Below are positions 32,601 through 43,770 of a DNA stretch of 64,000 bases, piece after piece (the first letter of the stretch is position 1; each line of letters opens with the position of its first letter). This DNA comes from Episyrphus balteatus. Lineage: Eukaryota; Arthropoda; Insecta; Diptera; Syrphidae. Below the pieces are notes generated by a model that worked only from the letters and a program-made list of their open reading frames with translations, had not been told where the DNA came from and searched no databases. The DNA lies in the NCBI RefSeq assembly GCF_945859705.1, contig NC_079137.1, positions 68,966,277 through 69,030,276 on the forward strand, in the 5' to 3' direction. Position numbers and translations under genes: made by a program.

Positions 32601-35600
32601 TTAAGTTTTACAACGTTTTCTTAAACTTATATAAAGTAAAGTTCTAAAGAACACCATTAAAACCATAAGATATCCAAATTCATGTATAATTGAAACTTTA
32701 TCCATTTGTAAAAATCTCAACAGCACTTTCGGATCACCAAAATGACAATAGAAATCTTTACATGTCAATTCTTCACGATTAAATCCAAATACAGAAAGTA
32801 TAAGTGAAACAGCACCAACTCGAATATATGAAAATTTCATAATAATATTCATATATGTTGGTATTTCGCTAGCAAAATCAAAGCCATAAATAGCAAGTCC
32901 CATAAATGGTGCAATCATCATTGGTCCGACAGCTGATCCATTCTGGAGAAGAAATTAGGAAAAAAAATTTAATTTAAAAAATCAGTCAGTTGGAAAGCTA
33001 CTATTTTAAATGTCTTACTGTTATACTAAATGTAGCACCAATCCATAAACCCATTCCTTCGGCAACAAGAGATGTTACAATACCGACCAATGCAAATAAA
33101 CAAAAACGCCAGATTTGAGGCGGCATGCCAGCCATCCAATAAGTCAATGAGAGGAAAACTATATTCAAAATTATCTAAAAAAAAAGAAAACAAAAAATGG
33201 TGTAAAGTTTTAAGCTCTCATCAAATATTTATAATCACAAGGAAGCATTACAAGACTTTGCCCGGGCGCCATTTTATAATGTGCCTTCGTTTCTTTTGAA
33301 TTCGTTGAGATATCAATTTCTCAAAATTCTGGTAACCTTTATTAATTCAATTAGCCAAGTTTAAAGTTTAATTTGATTCATAGGCAAAGTAAAATCACCC
33401 GGGCGCCACTTAAGAATTAGAGTTTTTTGCTTTTTAGCCTCGTTACAGAAATATTAATAGGAAAAGGTAGTTTTAATGTGTCTTCACATTAAAACCAACT
33501 TACTTGAACAGGAATTCGGGACAGTGTCAATGCCATATAGTATGGAGGCAATGTGTACCATCGATTAAATGTTTCCTTTTTCACCATTTTAACATCGCCC
33601 GGATCTGAAATTTCAAAAGAAAGTGAAAACATAAGCAAAAATATTTTCAAGATTTTCAAAAATTTCACTTACAACTCAAAATCGGTACCATTACTTGTGT
33701 ATAAACTATTGTCAATATGGTACCAATGCAGAACTTTAAATGGTCAAACATTCTTTCGCCCTCATTTGCTGATTTGTAAAATATAATGCCTGATAAAGAA
33801 ACATAAAATTAAAGATAACAACAAATAATATTCTATATAATTCTATGTTTTTCTTCGAATGAAAAGACTTCGAAATCGAATTTCGAAATTATTTAATAAT
33901 TATTATGTATAAATCTTACCGAAACACAATCCACACATAACATGATGAACAATTTGAATTAGCAATGCAATACGTGCGCGTAGAATTTTCAACATCATTA
34001 CATTCAACAAAACATAGAATTGTCTAAACGACGATATCTTCTCTCTATCCGTTCGAATTCTTTTCGAAAATGCTTTCATTTTTTCAACTATCGCAAAGGC
34101 AGCATCTCGATCTAATGAACAGCATGGTAGCATTCTTCGTTTAGTCTTTTCTTCAATAAACATAGTTGTGACGGCATTTCGAAATATCATTTCGGTTTGT
34201 TCGCTTTTTTCGAAGGGCAGAGAATTTGGTGTTGTGGTTGAGTACATAAGTTTGCCATTTTGTGTAACTTCGGCTAAAGTTGGAATGAGATTACCATCAT
34301 CGGAATCACAAAGTTCAATAACTGTAAATGGAACAGTTATTTCAAATTATTGTTCAAACTGTTGCGTACCTTACTTTTGGTATATTTAACTATATTTCTA
34401 TTACATTTAACTATATTTCTGGTATATACAAAAATTGTTATGATTAAATATACATACAAGAAATAAAGTTTTCCCTGCCGATTTCTTTTCTTCTGTGTAC
34501 AAATTAAACTTACTGTAATCCGAAGGGCTATAATACATTGGACATGTGAGATTAATGTGTCCCAAAAATGGAATGATCGCCGACGGAGTACCCTGATAGA
34601 CACATTGTCCTTTGGCAAGTACAAAAATATTATCAAAATAACTTAATATCGTTGCTGAAGGCTGATGTATTGTACAAACAATAGTTCGGCCTTCTCTAGC
34701 TAATCGGCTTAGCAAGCGAATACATTGTGCGGCTGTCACTTCATCTAAACCACTTGTTGGCTCATCCAAAAAGAATATATTTGGATTTGCCACCAATTCG
34801 AGGGCAATAGAGAGGCGTTTACGTTCGCCACCGCTCAAATGATTTGATGTTGTATTACGACGATGATTTAAATGGAGATTTTCAAGGATTTCTGTAACTA
34901 ATTCGCGATAGCCTTGACGATTTTTAAGCTTAAGATCACAAGCGAGATTCATGAGCTCCTGTACGGTAAGTAATGTGTGATGGCTGTCATCTTGAGTTAT
35001 GTAACAAGAGTCTTTGCGATTTATTTTTATGTGTCCGGTGACGCCCGATGTGCTACAAGAAAATAAAATAAATAAAATATTTTTTTAATCTTGAATGATA
35101 TTCAAGAACAATATTTTGTATGTAGGAAGAACGGTAAGAAAGTGCACATTTTAACATGAGAAGTGTCAAAAGTCTACAAAATTCTCTCCAAAGCTAAGAT
35201 TTTGAAAATAATTTTGCATGATCTCTAAAGGTTATGTTTTGGAGAGAATTTATCGCGATCCGTAGTACATTAGGCTAAGCAGATTGCACTTAATTAAAGC
35301 TTCCCTAGAAAATTTCTCTCCAAAATTTTAGCTTTGGAGAGAATTTTGTATCATAGCTACAATCTAGCTCGATCTGCATTCTAACTAGGCTTCAAGTTCC
35401 AATAACGGCCTACAAAGTGCAAATTAATTGACTCTTAAACTGAAACTTAAACTGAATAGCCATAGTGTCAAATACTTTATTTGAATTTTAACAAAAAAAA
35501 AACACTTACCTGAATCCTGATATTGCATTCAATAAACTGCTTTTTCCTGCACCAGATGGCCCCATAATAGCTGACAGCTCGCCATTGCGAAATGCACCAC

Positions 35601-38600
35601 TCACTCCACGAAGAATGCTACGCGTTCCTGTCACTTTAACTGAAAAGTAATAGAACAATGAAATAATAGGTAAATAACGTAATTTTCTTATGAGAATAAA
35701 TAAAATCTTTAGATTTTACATCAAAATATAAAACTGAGATTAAATAAATGAGTACTTTTATGTCAAACTTTGAAATTTGCATGTTGCTTTTAAATTACTA
35801 AAATATAGTGACATCAGCGCCGCGATGTTATAAATTGAGGATTTTGGTAGTGGCATCACCCTATTACTAACTATTACTAACAATAATTTAGCTTCTATAA
35901 AGCGCCTTATAGATGCTACTGTAGATTCTATAAAGCTTTACTTATCGAAGCAAAACTGTTGGTTGGGTTTGGACATTTTTCAAATTTCCGAAATTCTTAC
36001 CACCTACTTTACTTCGAAATTTTTTTTATTTCTAAAAGATAGATATATTAATATAAACGACATGAACGTAAATTATTGTGCTTAAACAAAATAACCATTA
36101 ATTAACCTTTAACAACTTCATCGTGCTTCCGATTAAAATCTTCAAGAAACTACTCAAAATACCAATGTGTACCTACCCAATAATAATAATAAGCGTAATA
36201 TATGGTCTGCAAAAGAGATCATACGAAATACGATTAGTCAGCCAACTGACTTTTGTATGTAAATATTGTGAACAGCATCTACTACAGAACAGTCAGAAAA
36301 CAGATAACCAACAGAGTACCAACTAAATGGACTTTAAGTTCATTGTTCTCTTCCATTTTTATATTCATATTCAAAGTGCCAAACAGAGAAAACTGATCGT
36401 TTTGCATTTCAATTTTGTTTGTGTTTTTTTTCTCAGCTGGTTTTGTTTTTAATGATTCATCTTCAATTTTATATTCGACATACAGGACAGAATAATATAC
36501 ACAAGATCGACCGGTATAATAATGAGGCCAAAGTTAAAGAAAGACCTCTTTAATTGTGTGTCTTTCTTTTACCCTGGCCATCGCAATGGTTATTATTATT
36601 ATTATTTTTTTTTTTTTTGGGACTGGCAATTAAAAAAATATTACCATTTATTCTTGTGTAGATTTTCTGGTAACCGTATTTCGAGTGTCCCTGACCTAGG
36701 AAATAGCAATCAACTTATCTTAATATTCGAAAAGTGTATGGATGCCACGCTTTTGGGTTTATTTTTTGTGTGTTAGCATATTTTTGTTTCTCTGGGCACG
36801 TATGGTATATCAATCTTTATCTTCTAAAAAAGAATACGAAATAGCCAAGAGAAGTTTATATCTTTTTAGTTAAATAAATGGAATCAAATTGGCCGCAAAT
36901 GAAAAAAAAACTGAAAAGTAATAGATGATTTCTTTTGCGAAGTTTTATCAAAGAAGCTTTTAGTAGAGTAACTAAAGCAAATTATTAGGGAACCCGGCCG
37001 AACAGCTCTGATTTTGACGATTTTTTTTTCAAACGTAGGGAATTAAAAATACTTTAAAGTCTATAGATTAAAAATTGCCGGTGTTGCCGTATTGTTTTTT
37101 TAAATTAAAATTAAATTTTTTTTTAACAAAACCATTTTTTTTTTTGCTTAAATTTCATAAAACAAATTATAGCAAAAGATTCTCTAGGTAATTTAAGGAA
37201 AATATATAAAAGGCTGTAAGGGACAATCTTCCATCGTTTAAGCGATAAATGCAATTTTCTAACATTCTGACCTCAAACACAAAAAAAATATTTTGAAAAC
37301 AACGGCAACAACGGCCGGGTTCCCTAATATTGCCAATTTTTGAGCTTTAGTTACTCCACTATTTGATACGAATTTAAATTAAGATTAAGATTTTATGTTC
37401 TATTTAATTTCATTTTAAAGAAATTTAATCTACGAAAAATATCAATCTGCATCCACTTAAAATTATCATATAACTGACCAGATAGATAGTTGGGCGCCAG
37501 CTTAAAATGTGCCTTCATTATACTATGGATTCGTTGATATATCAATTTCTTAAAATTGTGTTAACCTTTGAGCTTAAGTCACGTAGACGACTGAAAGCTT
37601 GGGTTAACATTCACATTGAAAGGCCCGGCCCAAAAATAAAAATCACTCAAAGGCCCAAGCAACGGCAATGAGTAAGAGACTTGGACATGGACATTGATGA
37701 ACGAACTTGCTTAAGTTCCTGGAACACTGAATGGGAACTGAAGCTTAAGATATAGTTCAGTGTCTATACATGTCAAAGCTATTCCAGCGATAGGTTCAAA
37801 AATGTTAATCAAGGTATGAGGCCAAAGGTGTTTGAAATTAATTTAACAGGTACACTTTTGAGCAAAAGACTTGCATACTCGTCTTGGACTCTGTGTTGCT
37901 GAATGTGAGTCGGGAAAATTATAGTTGAGACGACCGTCAGCGTGACAGGCCATTGCGGGGAGGGAGGGGAGGTCTTTTGTTCTGAGCAAGGGCCAGGGGC
38001 TTACAGTGCCCCCGAGAGACCCTTAACGAAAAATTATGTACACAAAAATCTTGTTTATATAAATAAAATATAACTCAGCAACTAGATCTCAAAGAAACTG
38101 GGTTTCATTAATCAATAAAGCTTAAAGAGACCTTTCTTTTGATGTCTTACTGGATGAATTTGGAGAAAATTTTTTAAAATGCATTTTTTTTCGGCAAGGG
38201 ATTTTTTTCGAAAATCTGAAAAATATAAATTTTTTATTTTTCTTAATTAAATGCATTGGCCTGTTAATTGTGAACTCATATCTGTAAATTAAAACTTGTT
38301 TCGAGATTTTGGTCCGTTTGTTTCAGCAAATCAAAACGGCACAAATCTAGAAGCCGCTATTTCTACCTATGTATACCTTACCTACCTACCTTGCCTTTTT
38401 ATGTAGCCTTCGTGACACAAATTTATTTTATTTGTTTTAGAAAAAAAGAACTTTAAAATTCAGCGTCTTAAAAAAATGAAGTCAAATGTTAATGTAGTTA
38501 ATCGTTGTTAATGAATTAATGGAAAGAAGTTAGTACTGTGACTAAGTAGTTAAACTGCAAAATTAATAGCTGTTGCTTGCGATCTTACAGGTAAGAAATT

Positions 38601-41600
38601 TAATGCATTAATTATTTTGCAGGCTTTATTCTTCCCTGCAACACAGTAAACACATCATTGAATAGCATCCTATATGAAGATAAAAACCACCCAAAACAAG
38701 CGGATTTCTGAATGGTTTTTGGCCAAAATGACTTCCGTCTTAAATTAAGCGGAAATCCCCTTAATTTAGCATGAAAATCTTCTTATTATCATAAAAATAA
38801 GATTTTCATCTAAAATTAAGTGGATTTCCGCTAAATTAAGATGGAAGTCATTTTGCCAAAAAAACAATGCAGGACTCCGCTTGTTTATAGGTTTTACTTT
38901 TCCACGTGTATAAGATTAAATAACGTATAACGTACGTAATTAACGTACAATATTCAACATCACCCTAACTGTTAACGACTAAAACCATTATAAATCAATC
39001 AATCAAAATACCTTTTAAAGTTAACAGATTTCTGTTTAACCAGTTCCAATAATTGCCGATTTTTACAACTCTCAAAGTCTATCTTTTATTCTTTTTTTAG
39101 TTAAATAATAATTTTTTATAAATTGTTTTATTTATAGAATTTTGCATTTCCAAAAATAATCTCTCAATTCTTCACAAATAAAAACAACAGAAAAACCTTC
39201 AAAGAGCATCTATTAAATAAACATATCTACCGGCAACACGTTGGCGTATACCTATGTACGTACATATCTCTTGCAGGTTCATTCAACTTTTAAATTTGAA
39301 TTAAAATGCGGAAACTAAATGCATGGCATAATGGTGAGATATGATGTTATTTTCCCATTTTTAAAACAATAAGATCGGATTTAATTAAAAATCACCTCTC
39401 TTGTGCCGAGGTGTTTTCTGTGTATATTTATATTTATGCCTTCATAAATTTGATGGCACACATCTCACAAAAAAAAAAACCGGCTGATGATTGCGTCTGC
39501 ATTTTTCGGCGTAAAACTCTTGGAGATGTCGTGCCGGGCATTCTGTCTATCATTTGTATGCAAACAAAAATAAAAACTGAATGATGATAATGAAAACAAT
39601 TATACATCCAAAATATTTAAAATAAGTTATCAGGCCAAATTTGTATGATGTGTGAATGAAATTATTATCAAAATGATAATATAAGCTTAATTCATTTTTG
39701 GTCATTGTAAAAGATCGAAAATAAATTGTAAACAAAAATATGTAATTGCACATTCGAAATGGGGGCATATCAGTAATAATTTAAAAAAATGAATACAAAA
39801 ATAGTACGTATACGCCATGTATGACGGTGAAGAAGTTGTTTTTTCTTATGTCATCATCATGATTGTGGAAATTATTCGAGTTTAATTTAAATTTCTTGTA
39901 CGTATAACAATTATTTTTCTATGAATGATTGTTTTTTAATTGATTTGAGCTTCTTCATTGTTCTATAAAAGCTATTATGGAATATGACAGCAATCACAAT
40001 CAGAGACTACGTATGTAAATAACGACGATGCAGCACGTGTGAACTCAAAGTTAACATTTCGCTAGCGTTAAAGTCATCAAGAATGTTTCAAATAAATAAG
40101 ATATGAAATAATGTCAAAAGGTTAATTGTAGCTATTGGAGGTGAGAGACAGCTTTAATTATTTATTTTACAAATTATATGTAGTGTGTCACTGAGAAACA
40201 AATCATCATCAATAAAATGCAGGATTGCAAGAATATGTTTCGTATCTCAAAAAAAAAAAAAGAAATCACACATTTTTCACATTATATTGTCATTATTTTT
40301 ACTTGACAACTAAATAAATTTTATACCACCTGAGAGCTTATTATTTTGGCTTTCGATATTAACCTCATTCATGTTTGTACGACATCTAAAAAATAAGCTG
40401 CAATTTTTTAATGCAATAAATTTTCATCCAAGAATATGTTTCGTATCTCAAAAAAAAAAAAAAAGAAATCACACATTTTTCACATTATATTGTCATTATT
40501 TTTACTTGACAACTAAATAAATTTTATACCACCTGAGAGCTTATTATTTTGGCTTTAGATATTAACCTCATTCATGTTTGTACGACATCTAAAAAATAAG
40601 CTGCAATTTTTTAATGCAATAAATTTTCATCCAAGAATATGTTTCGTATCTCAAAAAAAAAAAAAAAGAAATCACACATTTTTCACATTATATTGTCATT
40701 ATTTTTACTTGACAACTAAATAAATTTTATACCAACTGAGAGCTTATTATTTTGGCTTTCGATATTCACCTCAATCATGTTTGTACGACATCTAAAAAAT
40801 AATCTCCAATTTTTTTAATGCAATAAATTTTCATCCAAAAATAAAAAAAAAACTTTTTTTTCTTCCAACTCGATTTTGTCTATTTTTTATTTGACAACTT
40901 ATAATAAATTTTATTTCATTGGAAAGCTTATCATTTCACCTTTAAAAATATGCCTCAACCATATCCGTACAACTCCTACAAAAAAAGTTACAAGTTTTTA
41001 AAGACAACCATGTCAAAATTAAAACTGAGATTACATTACTTCCCTCATTAAGAGCTGTCAGCAAACGATCATCCACAGGTGTTTTGTTCTCGTTCGTCTC
41101 GATTTCGTTAAGCGAACCACCCGAGTGGGTGGTGTTAAATTTTTTCGTTACGAAATTTCTTGATTCTATCCCCGCGCTCAAAGCCCGCTATAAAATCTAT
41201 GCAATAGCTTAATAAAAGGATCTCTAGTAATTATTAATATCATAATGTGCAAGACATAAATGTTGACCTAAAACTAAAACAGTTACCGGCGCCTTTTTTC
41301 ATGTTTTTAAACATTTTTGAAGTTGTTTTAACTAGCTACGTATTTGTATCATAAATCATAAAAAATATCACTGTCACCCCAAACGAGTACTTTTTTTAAA
41401 AACAACTTAGTGAATACAAATTAAAAATACAATGTCTGTTGCTGCAAATTAAATAACATGCAAATGGTTCTTTGGCCAACCCTCAAAATTATAATTTAAA
41501 CAAACAATCCCAAGTCAGGGTTTGAGAAATTTTTTTTTTCTTCGAATTTAAAATTCCAATCATTCTTTCTACAAAGACATGTCGGCAATAAATCCATTAA

Positions 41601-41960
41601 ATTTATACAAGTACTCTATATTCTTGACACTTACAAGTCAAGTCGTAGCGTCGCGTCGTTTTCAAATCGGCTTATAAACTTTATAGGTACTGTTACCTCA
41701 CAATGAAATGAAATAAACAATATACAAAACTGTCTAACATAAGTTTCCTGATCGTGTGTGTGCGTGAATATATTGACCCTTTTAGCCTTTTAACATTGAT
41801 TTAATATTACTTTTTTTCGTTAGAAATGAAAAAAATACATAATATTAGAATATTTTGAATACTTTTTATACTTACAATAGTTTTTACGTTCGGTAACTGT
41901 GTAGTAGACATCTTGAAATTCCACATCTTTTGATTGTTTTATACATGTTGTTAGATCCAT
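32601..41960 (-). CDS. ABC transporter G-family half-transporter, complete, eight coding exons
   Basis: Coding exons (descending): 41960-41876, 35639-35510, 35052-34514, 34321-33920, 33789-33673, 33604-33504, 33174-33019, 32942-32601. All have GT-AG borders and consistent phases, giving 623 residues. Order is nucleotide-binding domain then membrane domain, as in ABCG/White proteins. Seen: Walker [10 protein letters not shown] (55-63), Q-loop Gln92, signature LSGGERKR (144-151), Walker B IFFLDEP with Glu169, H-loop His201 (TIHQPSA), then about six hydrophobic segments from about residue 320 on. All ATPase residues are intact. Such half-transporters work as dimers and typically move sterols, lipids or hormones; the ABCG1/4-like insect clade fits best, but I cannot name the orthologue or substrate. 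The ATG has a good context (ATCAAAATGG). An upstream TTATTGCAG acceptor at about 42078 shows that the first coding exon begins with 5'UTR. Intron 1 is 6.2 kb and repeat-rich. Confidence 0.96.
33254..33410. repeat. GGGCGCC repeat in ABCG intron 6
   Basis: CCCGGGCGCCATTTTATAAT followed by GTGCCTTCGTT and TTCGTTGAGATATCAATTTC matches, with few changes, 37490-37570 in ABCG intron 1 (GGGCGCCAGCTTAAAATGTG, ATTCGTTGATATATCAATTT). A second CACCCGGGCGCCACTTAAG at about 33398 closes the segment. These GC-only cores stand out in the AT-rich intron. Confidence 0.65.
34375..34427 (-). repeat. AGTTAAATATACCAGAAA repeat in ABCG intron 3
   Basis: On the - strand ACCAGAAATATAGTTAAAT is repeated with variation. 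The same unit forms the tandem array at 62329-62389, 28 kb away, in opposite orientation. Confidence 0.65.
35118..35400. mobile_element. inverted-repeat element in ABCG intron 2
   Basis: ACAAAATTCTCTCCAAAGCT at about 35177 is inverted at about 35331-35350 (AGCTTTGGAGAGAATTTTGT). GATCCGTAGTACATTAGGCT (about 35257) and GATCTGCATTC...TAGGCTT (about 35372) resemble the AGCCTAGTACGCAGATC termini near 24312 and 30648, so this is probably another member of that family. Confidence 0.6.
35870..35968 (+). repeat. short hairpin repeat shared with 42350-42445
   Basis: The segment ATAATTTAGCTTCTATAAAG through ATGCTACTGTAGATTCTATA to CTTTACTTATCGAAGCAAAA matches the reverse complement of 42350-42445 upstream of the same gene. 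Each copy is itself palindromic (ATAATTTTGCTT...AAGCAAAATTATT), so it is a small fold-back element. Confidence 0.65.
36961..37361. mobile_element. MITE with TAGTRGAGTAACTAAAGC termini
   Basis: The left end TAGTAGAGTAACTAAAGC pairs with the right end GCTTTAGTTACTCCACTA. A second, GC-rich inverted block, ATTAGGGAACCCGGCCG (36983-36999), pairs with CGGCCGGGTTCCCTAAT (about 37312-37328). The element is 401 bp with a non-coding AT-rich interior, in ABCG intron 1. Confidence 0.8.
37490..37570. repeat. GGGCGCC repeat, second copy
   Basis: GGGCGCCAGCTTAAAATGTG followed by CCTTCATTA and ATTCGTTGATATATCAATTT matches 33259-33340. Both copies are on the + strand inside ABCG introns, 4.2 kb apart. Confidence 0.65.
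38050..38325 (-). repeat. dispersed repeat shared with 19320-19610
   Basis: Its reverse complement carries the same ordered words as 19320-19610: GGACCAAAATCTCGAAACAA, ACAGATATGAGTTCA, CCCTTGCCGAAAAAAAATGC, CCAAATTCATCCAGTAAGAC and TTGCTGAGTTAT. It is diverged and has no coding capacity. Confidence 0.75.
38681..38893. repeat. imperfect 200 bp hairpin in ABCG intron 1
   Basis: Left words AAACAAGCGGA, CCAAAATGACTTCCGTCTTA, GCGGAAATCCCCTTAATTTA and ATGAAAATCTT recur in inverted order on the right as AAGATTTTCAT, TAAATTAAGTGG-type, TTTCCGCTAAATTAAGATGG, AAGTCATTTTG and TCCGCTTGTTT. The loop is about 18 bp (CTTATTATCATAAAAAT). It may be a MITE; the size and near-full self-pairing also fit a hairpin RNA precursor. 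Confidence 0.65.
40231..40834 (+). repeat. tandem repeat, three units of about 202 bp
   Basis: Units begin at 40231, 40432 and 40635 with GAATATGTTTCGTATCTCAA and end ...TAAATTTTCATCCAA. Units 1 and 2 differ by one or two bases and poly(A) length; unit 3 has several changes near its end (TTTGGCTTTCGATATTCACC, AATAATCTCC). A more diverged relative continues to about 41030 (TTTGACAACTTATAATAAAT, CATTGGAAAGCTTATCATTT). The same family occurs at 48720-49110. Confidence 0.9.
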
Positions 41961-42077
41961 TTTGATGGTTTTTTGTTTGTTTGTTTGTTGTTAGTTAGTT
42001 ATTATTGTAACCTTATAAAATTAAATGATCTGCACGTGAGACGCATTGAAATTGTGGCAATTAAAGCGGCTAATAGT

Positions 42078-42079
42078 CT
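42078..42079 (-). promoter_or_regulatory. 5'UTR splice acceptor of the ABCG gene
   Basis: On the - strand a long T-rich tract runs into TTTATTGCAG and then ACTATTAGCCGCTTTAATTG, about 118 bp upstream of the ATG. It is a strong acceptor and implies at least one further non-coding exon and a promoter to the right, possibly near 50.8-51.1 kb. Confidence 0.55.
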
Positions 42080-42349
42080 GCAATAAAAAAAAAAAGAAAT
42101 AAAAATTTGTAAACAAAATATTTTGAATTATTAAAAATTAGTAACTTTGTTGCATCTATAAGGTTAAGGTTATCGAAAATTAAATTGATAATAAATTTAT
42201 AAGTTCGAGGTTTGACGAGTAAGTTTATGTCATTTTTTCGATTTATTAGATGAAGAAAGAAAATAACCATGAATTTAAAAGTAAACAAAATTACAAGACA
42301 TTAATTTGAATGTTTATCACAAACATTAGTTTAAACTTTGAACCGACTA

Positions 42350-42445
42350 TCCCAACAAATAATTTTGCTTCAGTAAAATTTTACAGAAGCTTCAGTAGCA
42401 TTTATGAAGCTTTACATAAGCAAAATTATTGTATCTTTGGATAAA
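42350..42445 (-). repeat. short hairpin repeat shared with 35870-35968
   Basis: The words CAACAAATAATTTTGCTTCA, ACAGAAGCTTCAGTAGCATT and GCTTTACATAAGCAAAATTA match the reverse complement of the ABCG intron 1 copy. The element is internally palindromic. Confidence 0.65.
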
Positions 42446-42740
42446 AAAAGGTCTTTAAAACCAAAAACAGAAATTCTTATCGAGACACTGCCACTAACCA
42501 AGATCACTTTGGTTTAATTAGTTGGAGTAAGTTTAGAAGACGTCCCTTATATTTTTTTTTCTTAAGTACCACTCAACAACTAATTGCCTAATAAAATGCC
42601 GAAAGAATCTGAAATCCAGCTATACTGTAGAACTTTTAATAGAAAGTAAGTTGTGTCTTTTGTGAAATATATTGCTTGGATAAACCTGTGCTAGTGTTGC
42701 CACCCAGTATTTATTCAGATATTTAAAAACAAAAATATTA

Positions 42741-43188
42741 AGGACTATTTTGCTCACTATTGCTCAATTTCAAGCAAACTTTCAAGTTGACGAACTTGAG
42801 AGTTGACTTCAACTCGGAAGTTTTTTTTAAAATACATAAGAAAATATAAAATGCAATTATTTTCCTTTTTATCTAAGTTGCTTTTGTTTTGGTGTTTTTT
42901 TAAGGAATTTGCCCCGCCAATGTTGACGGAAAGGAATATTAATTCGGTAACACAATAAATTCCAACAAAATTTTGACAGAAAAATAAAAAAAAAATCTGA
43001 AGCAAACTATCAAATTTGGTCGGCAAACTTCTACTTTTTCGGGAAGTTGAGAAAACTGGAAGGTGATCAAGTCTCGATTTTAAAATCAAAAGTTGAAAAC
43101 GTCAACTTGGAGTGAATGAAACCGAATTCGGAAGTTGAGGATTAAAATCCTCAAGTTATGTTCAACTCCGAGTGAACAAAATGGCCCT
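42741..43188. mobile_element. MITE-like element with AGGGCCATTTTGTTCACT termini
   Basis: The left end AGGACTATTTTGCTCACT pairs with the reverse complement of the right end (AGTGAACAAAATGGCCCT). Inside, AAGTTGA / TCAACTT and CTCGGAAG / CTTCCGAG-type words recur repeatedly in both orientations, giving a partly palindromic 448 bp element. It has no coding potential on inspection. Confidence 0.65.
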
Positions 43189-43356
43189 AAATTGTTTCGT
43201 TTTGAAAGTTGATAGTACAGTTTCTTGAAAAATGTAGTAACAAATGGGAGTAAAAGAGTAAAAAAACACCAAAGTTTGGTTGTTTACCTATTTCATGGTT
43301 AACAAGTGCTGCGATACAAAAGTTTTTTTTTTTTAAATATACTATAACACAATACA

Positions 43357-43770
43357 ATGAACACAATGAAGTCTAAGTGCATTCATTTAAATCGAATCGA
43401 AGCACTCTTTTTAATAAACTTTCTCCTGGTCTGTTATCGTTCTCAAAAATACTCTGACATTTTTCGTTTTGTCGAGGTGAAAAATAAATATTGCGGGGGC
43501 GATCAAATTTCAGAAACACAAAAACGAAGGTATTTAGTCAGTAAAAAGCTAAAAGTGGCAAATATTAAATTGATTGATGGAACTAACAGATTCAAAGTTA
43601 CAAAGTTCCCGTTGTTGTTACTTTCAAAGCAAAAAGTAAATTTCAGAATCATCAAAGTGGAGACATTTGATACAAAGAGAGAGATTTTGATTTTTTCTTG
43701 TTTTTATCATTTGAACGGAAATTTGTGTAAGACGACTAATCGGTGCGTTCAATCACCTATCATTAGGTGA
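43357..43770 (+). CDS. orphan ORF of 137 residues (doubtful)
   Basis: A true ATG opens a 137-residue frame: MNTMKSKCIHLNRIEALFLI... to ...NRCVQSPIIR. The first 30 residues contain a hydrophobic stretch (IEALFLINFLLVCY) that could be an uncleaved anchor; the rest is Lys-rich and basic with four scattered cysteines. I recognise no domain. At this base composition a run of 137 codons without a stop is uncommon, so it deserves notice, but no splice, promoter or homology evidence supports it. It may be chance or a lineage-specific gene. Confidence 0.2.
   Translation: MNTMKSKCIHLNRIEALFLINFLLVCYRSQKYSDIFRFVEVKNKYCGGDQISETQKRRYLVSKKLKVANIKLIDGTNRFKVTKFPLLLLSKQKVNFRIIKVETFDTKREILIFSCFYHLNGNLCKTTNRCVQSPIIR

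Larger units (their letters stand above)
35640..41875 (-). other. ABCG intron 1 (6.2 kb), repeat-rich
   Basis: This intron separates the 28-codon first coding exon from the Walker A exon. It holds, in order, a hairpin repeat at 35870-35968, a MITE at 36961-37361, a GGGCGCC repeat at 37490-37570, a GC-rich G-run segment near 37940-38020, a dispersed repeat at 38050-38325, a hairpin at 38681-38893 and a tandem triplication at 40231-40834. I see no extra coding exon. A comparatively GC-rich, repeat-free part at 37600-37800 could be regulatory. Confidence 0.7.

Noticed and set aside
34407..34513. Continuation of the ABCG third exon past 34514 ([17 protein letters not shown]...)
   Set aside because: This is intron 3: there is a GTAAGT donor after GATTACA, and the next exon starts at 34321 with the right phase.
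40231..40834. Regularly spaced repeats, CRISPR-like at first sight
   Set aside because: The whole 202 bp unit is repeated without unique spacers, in a eukaryotic intron; it is a tandem duplication.
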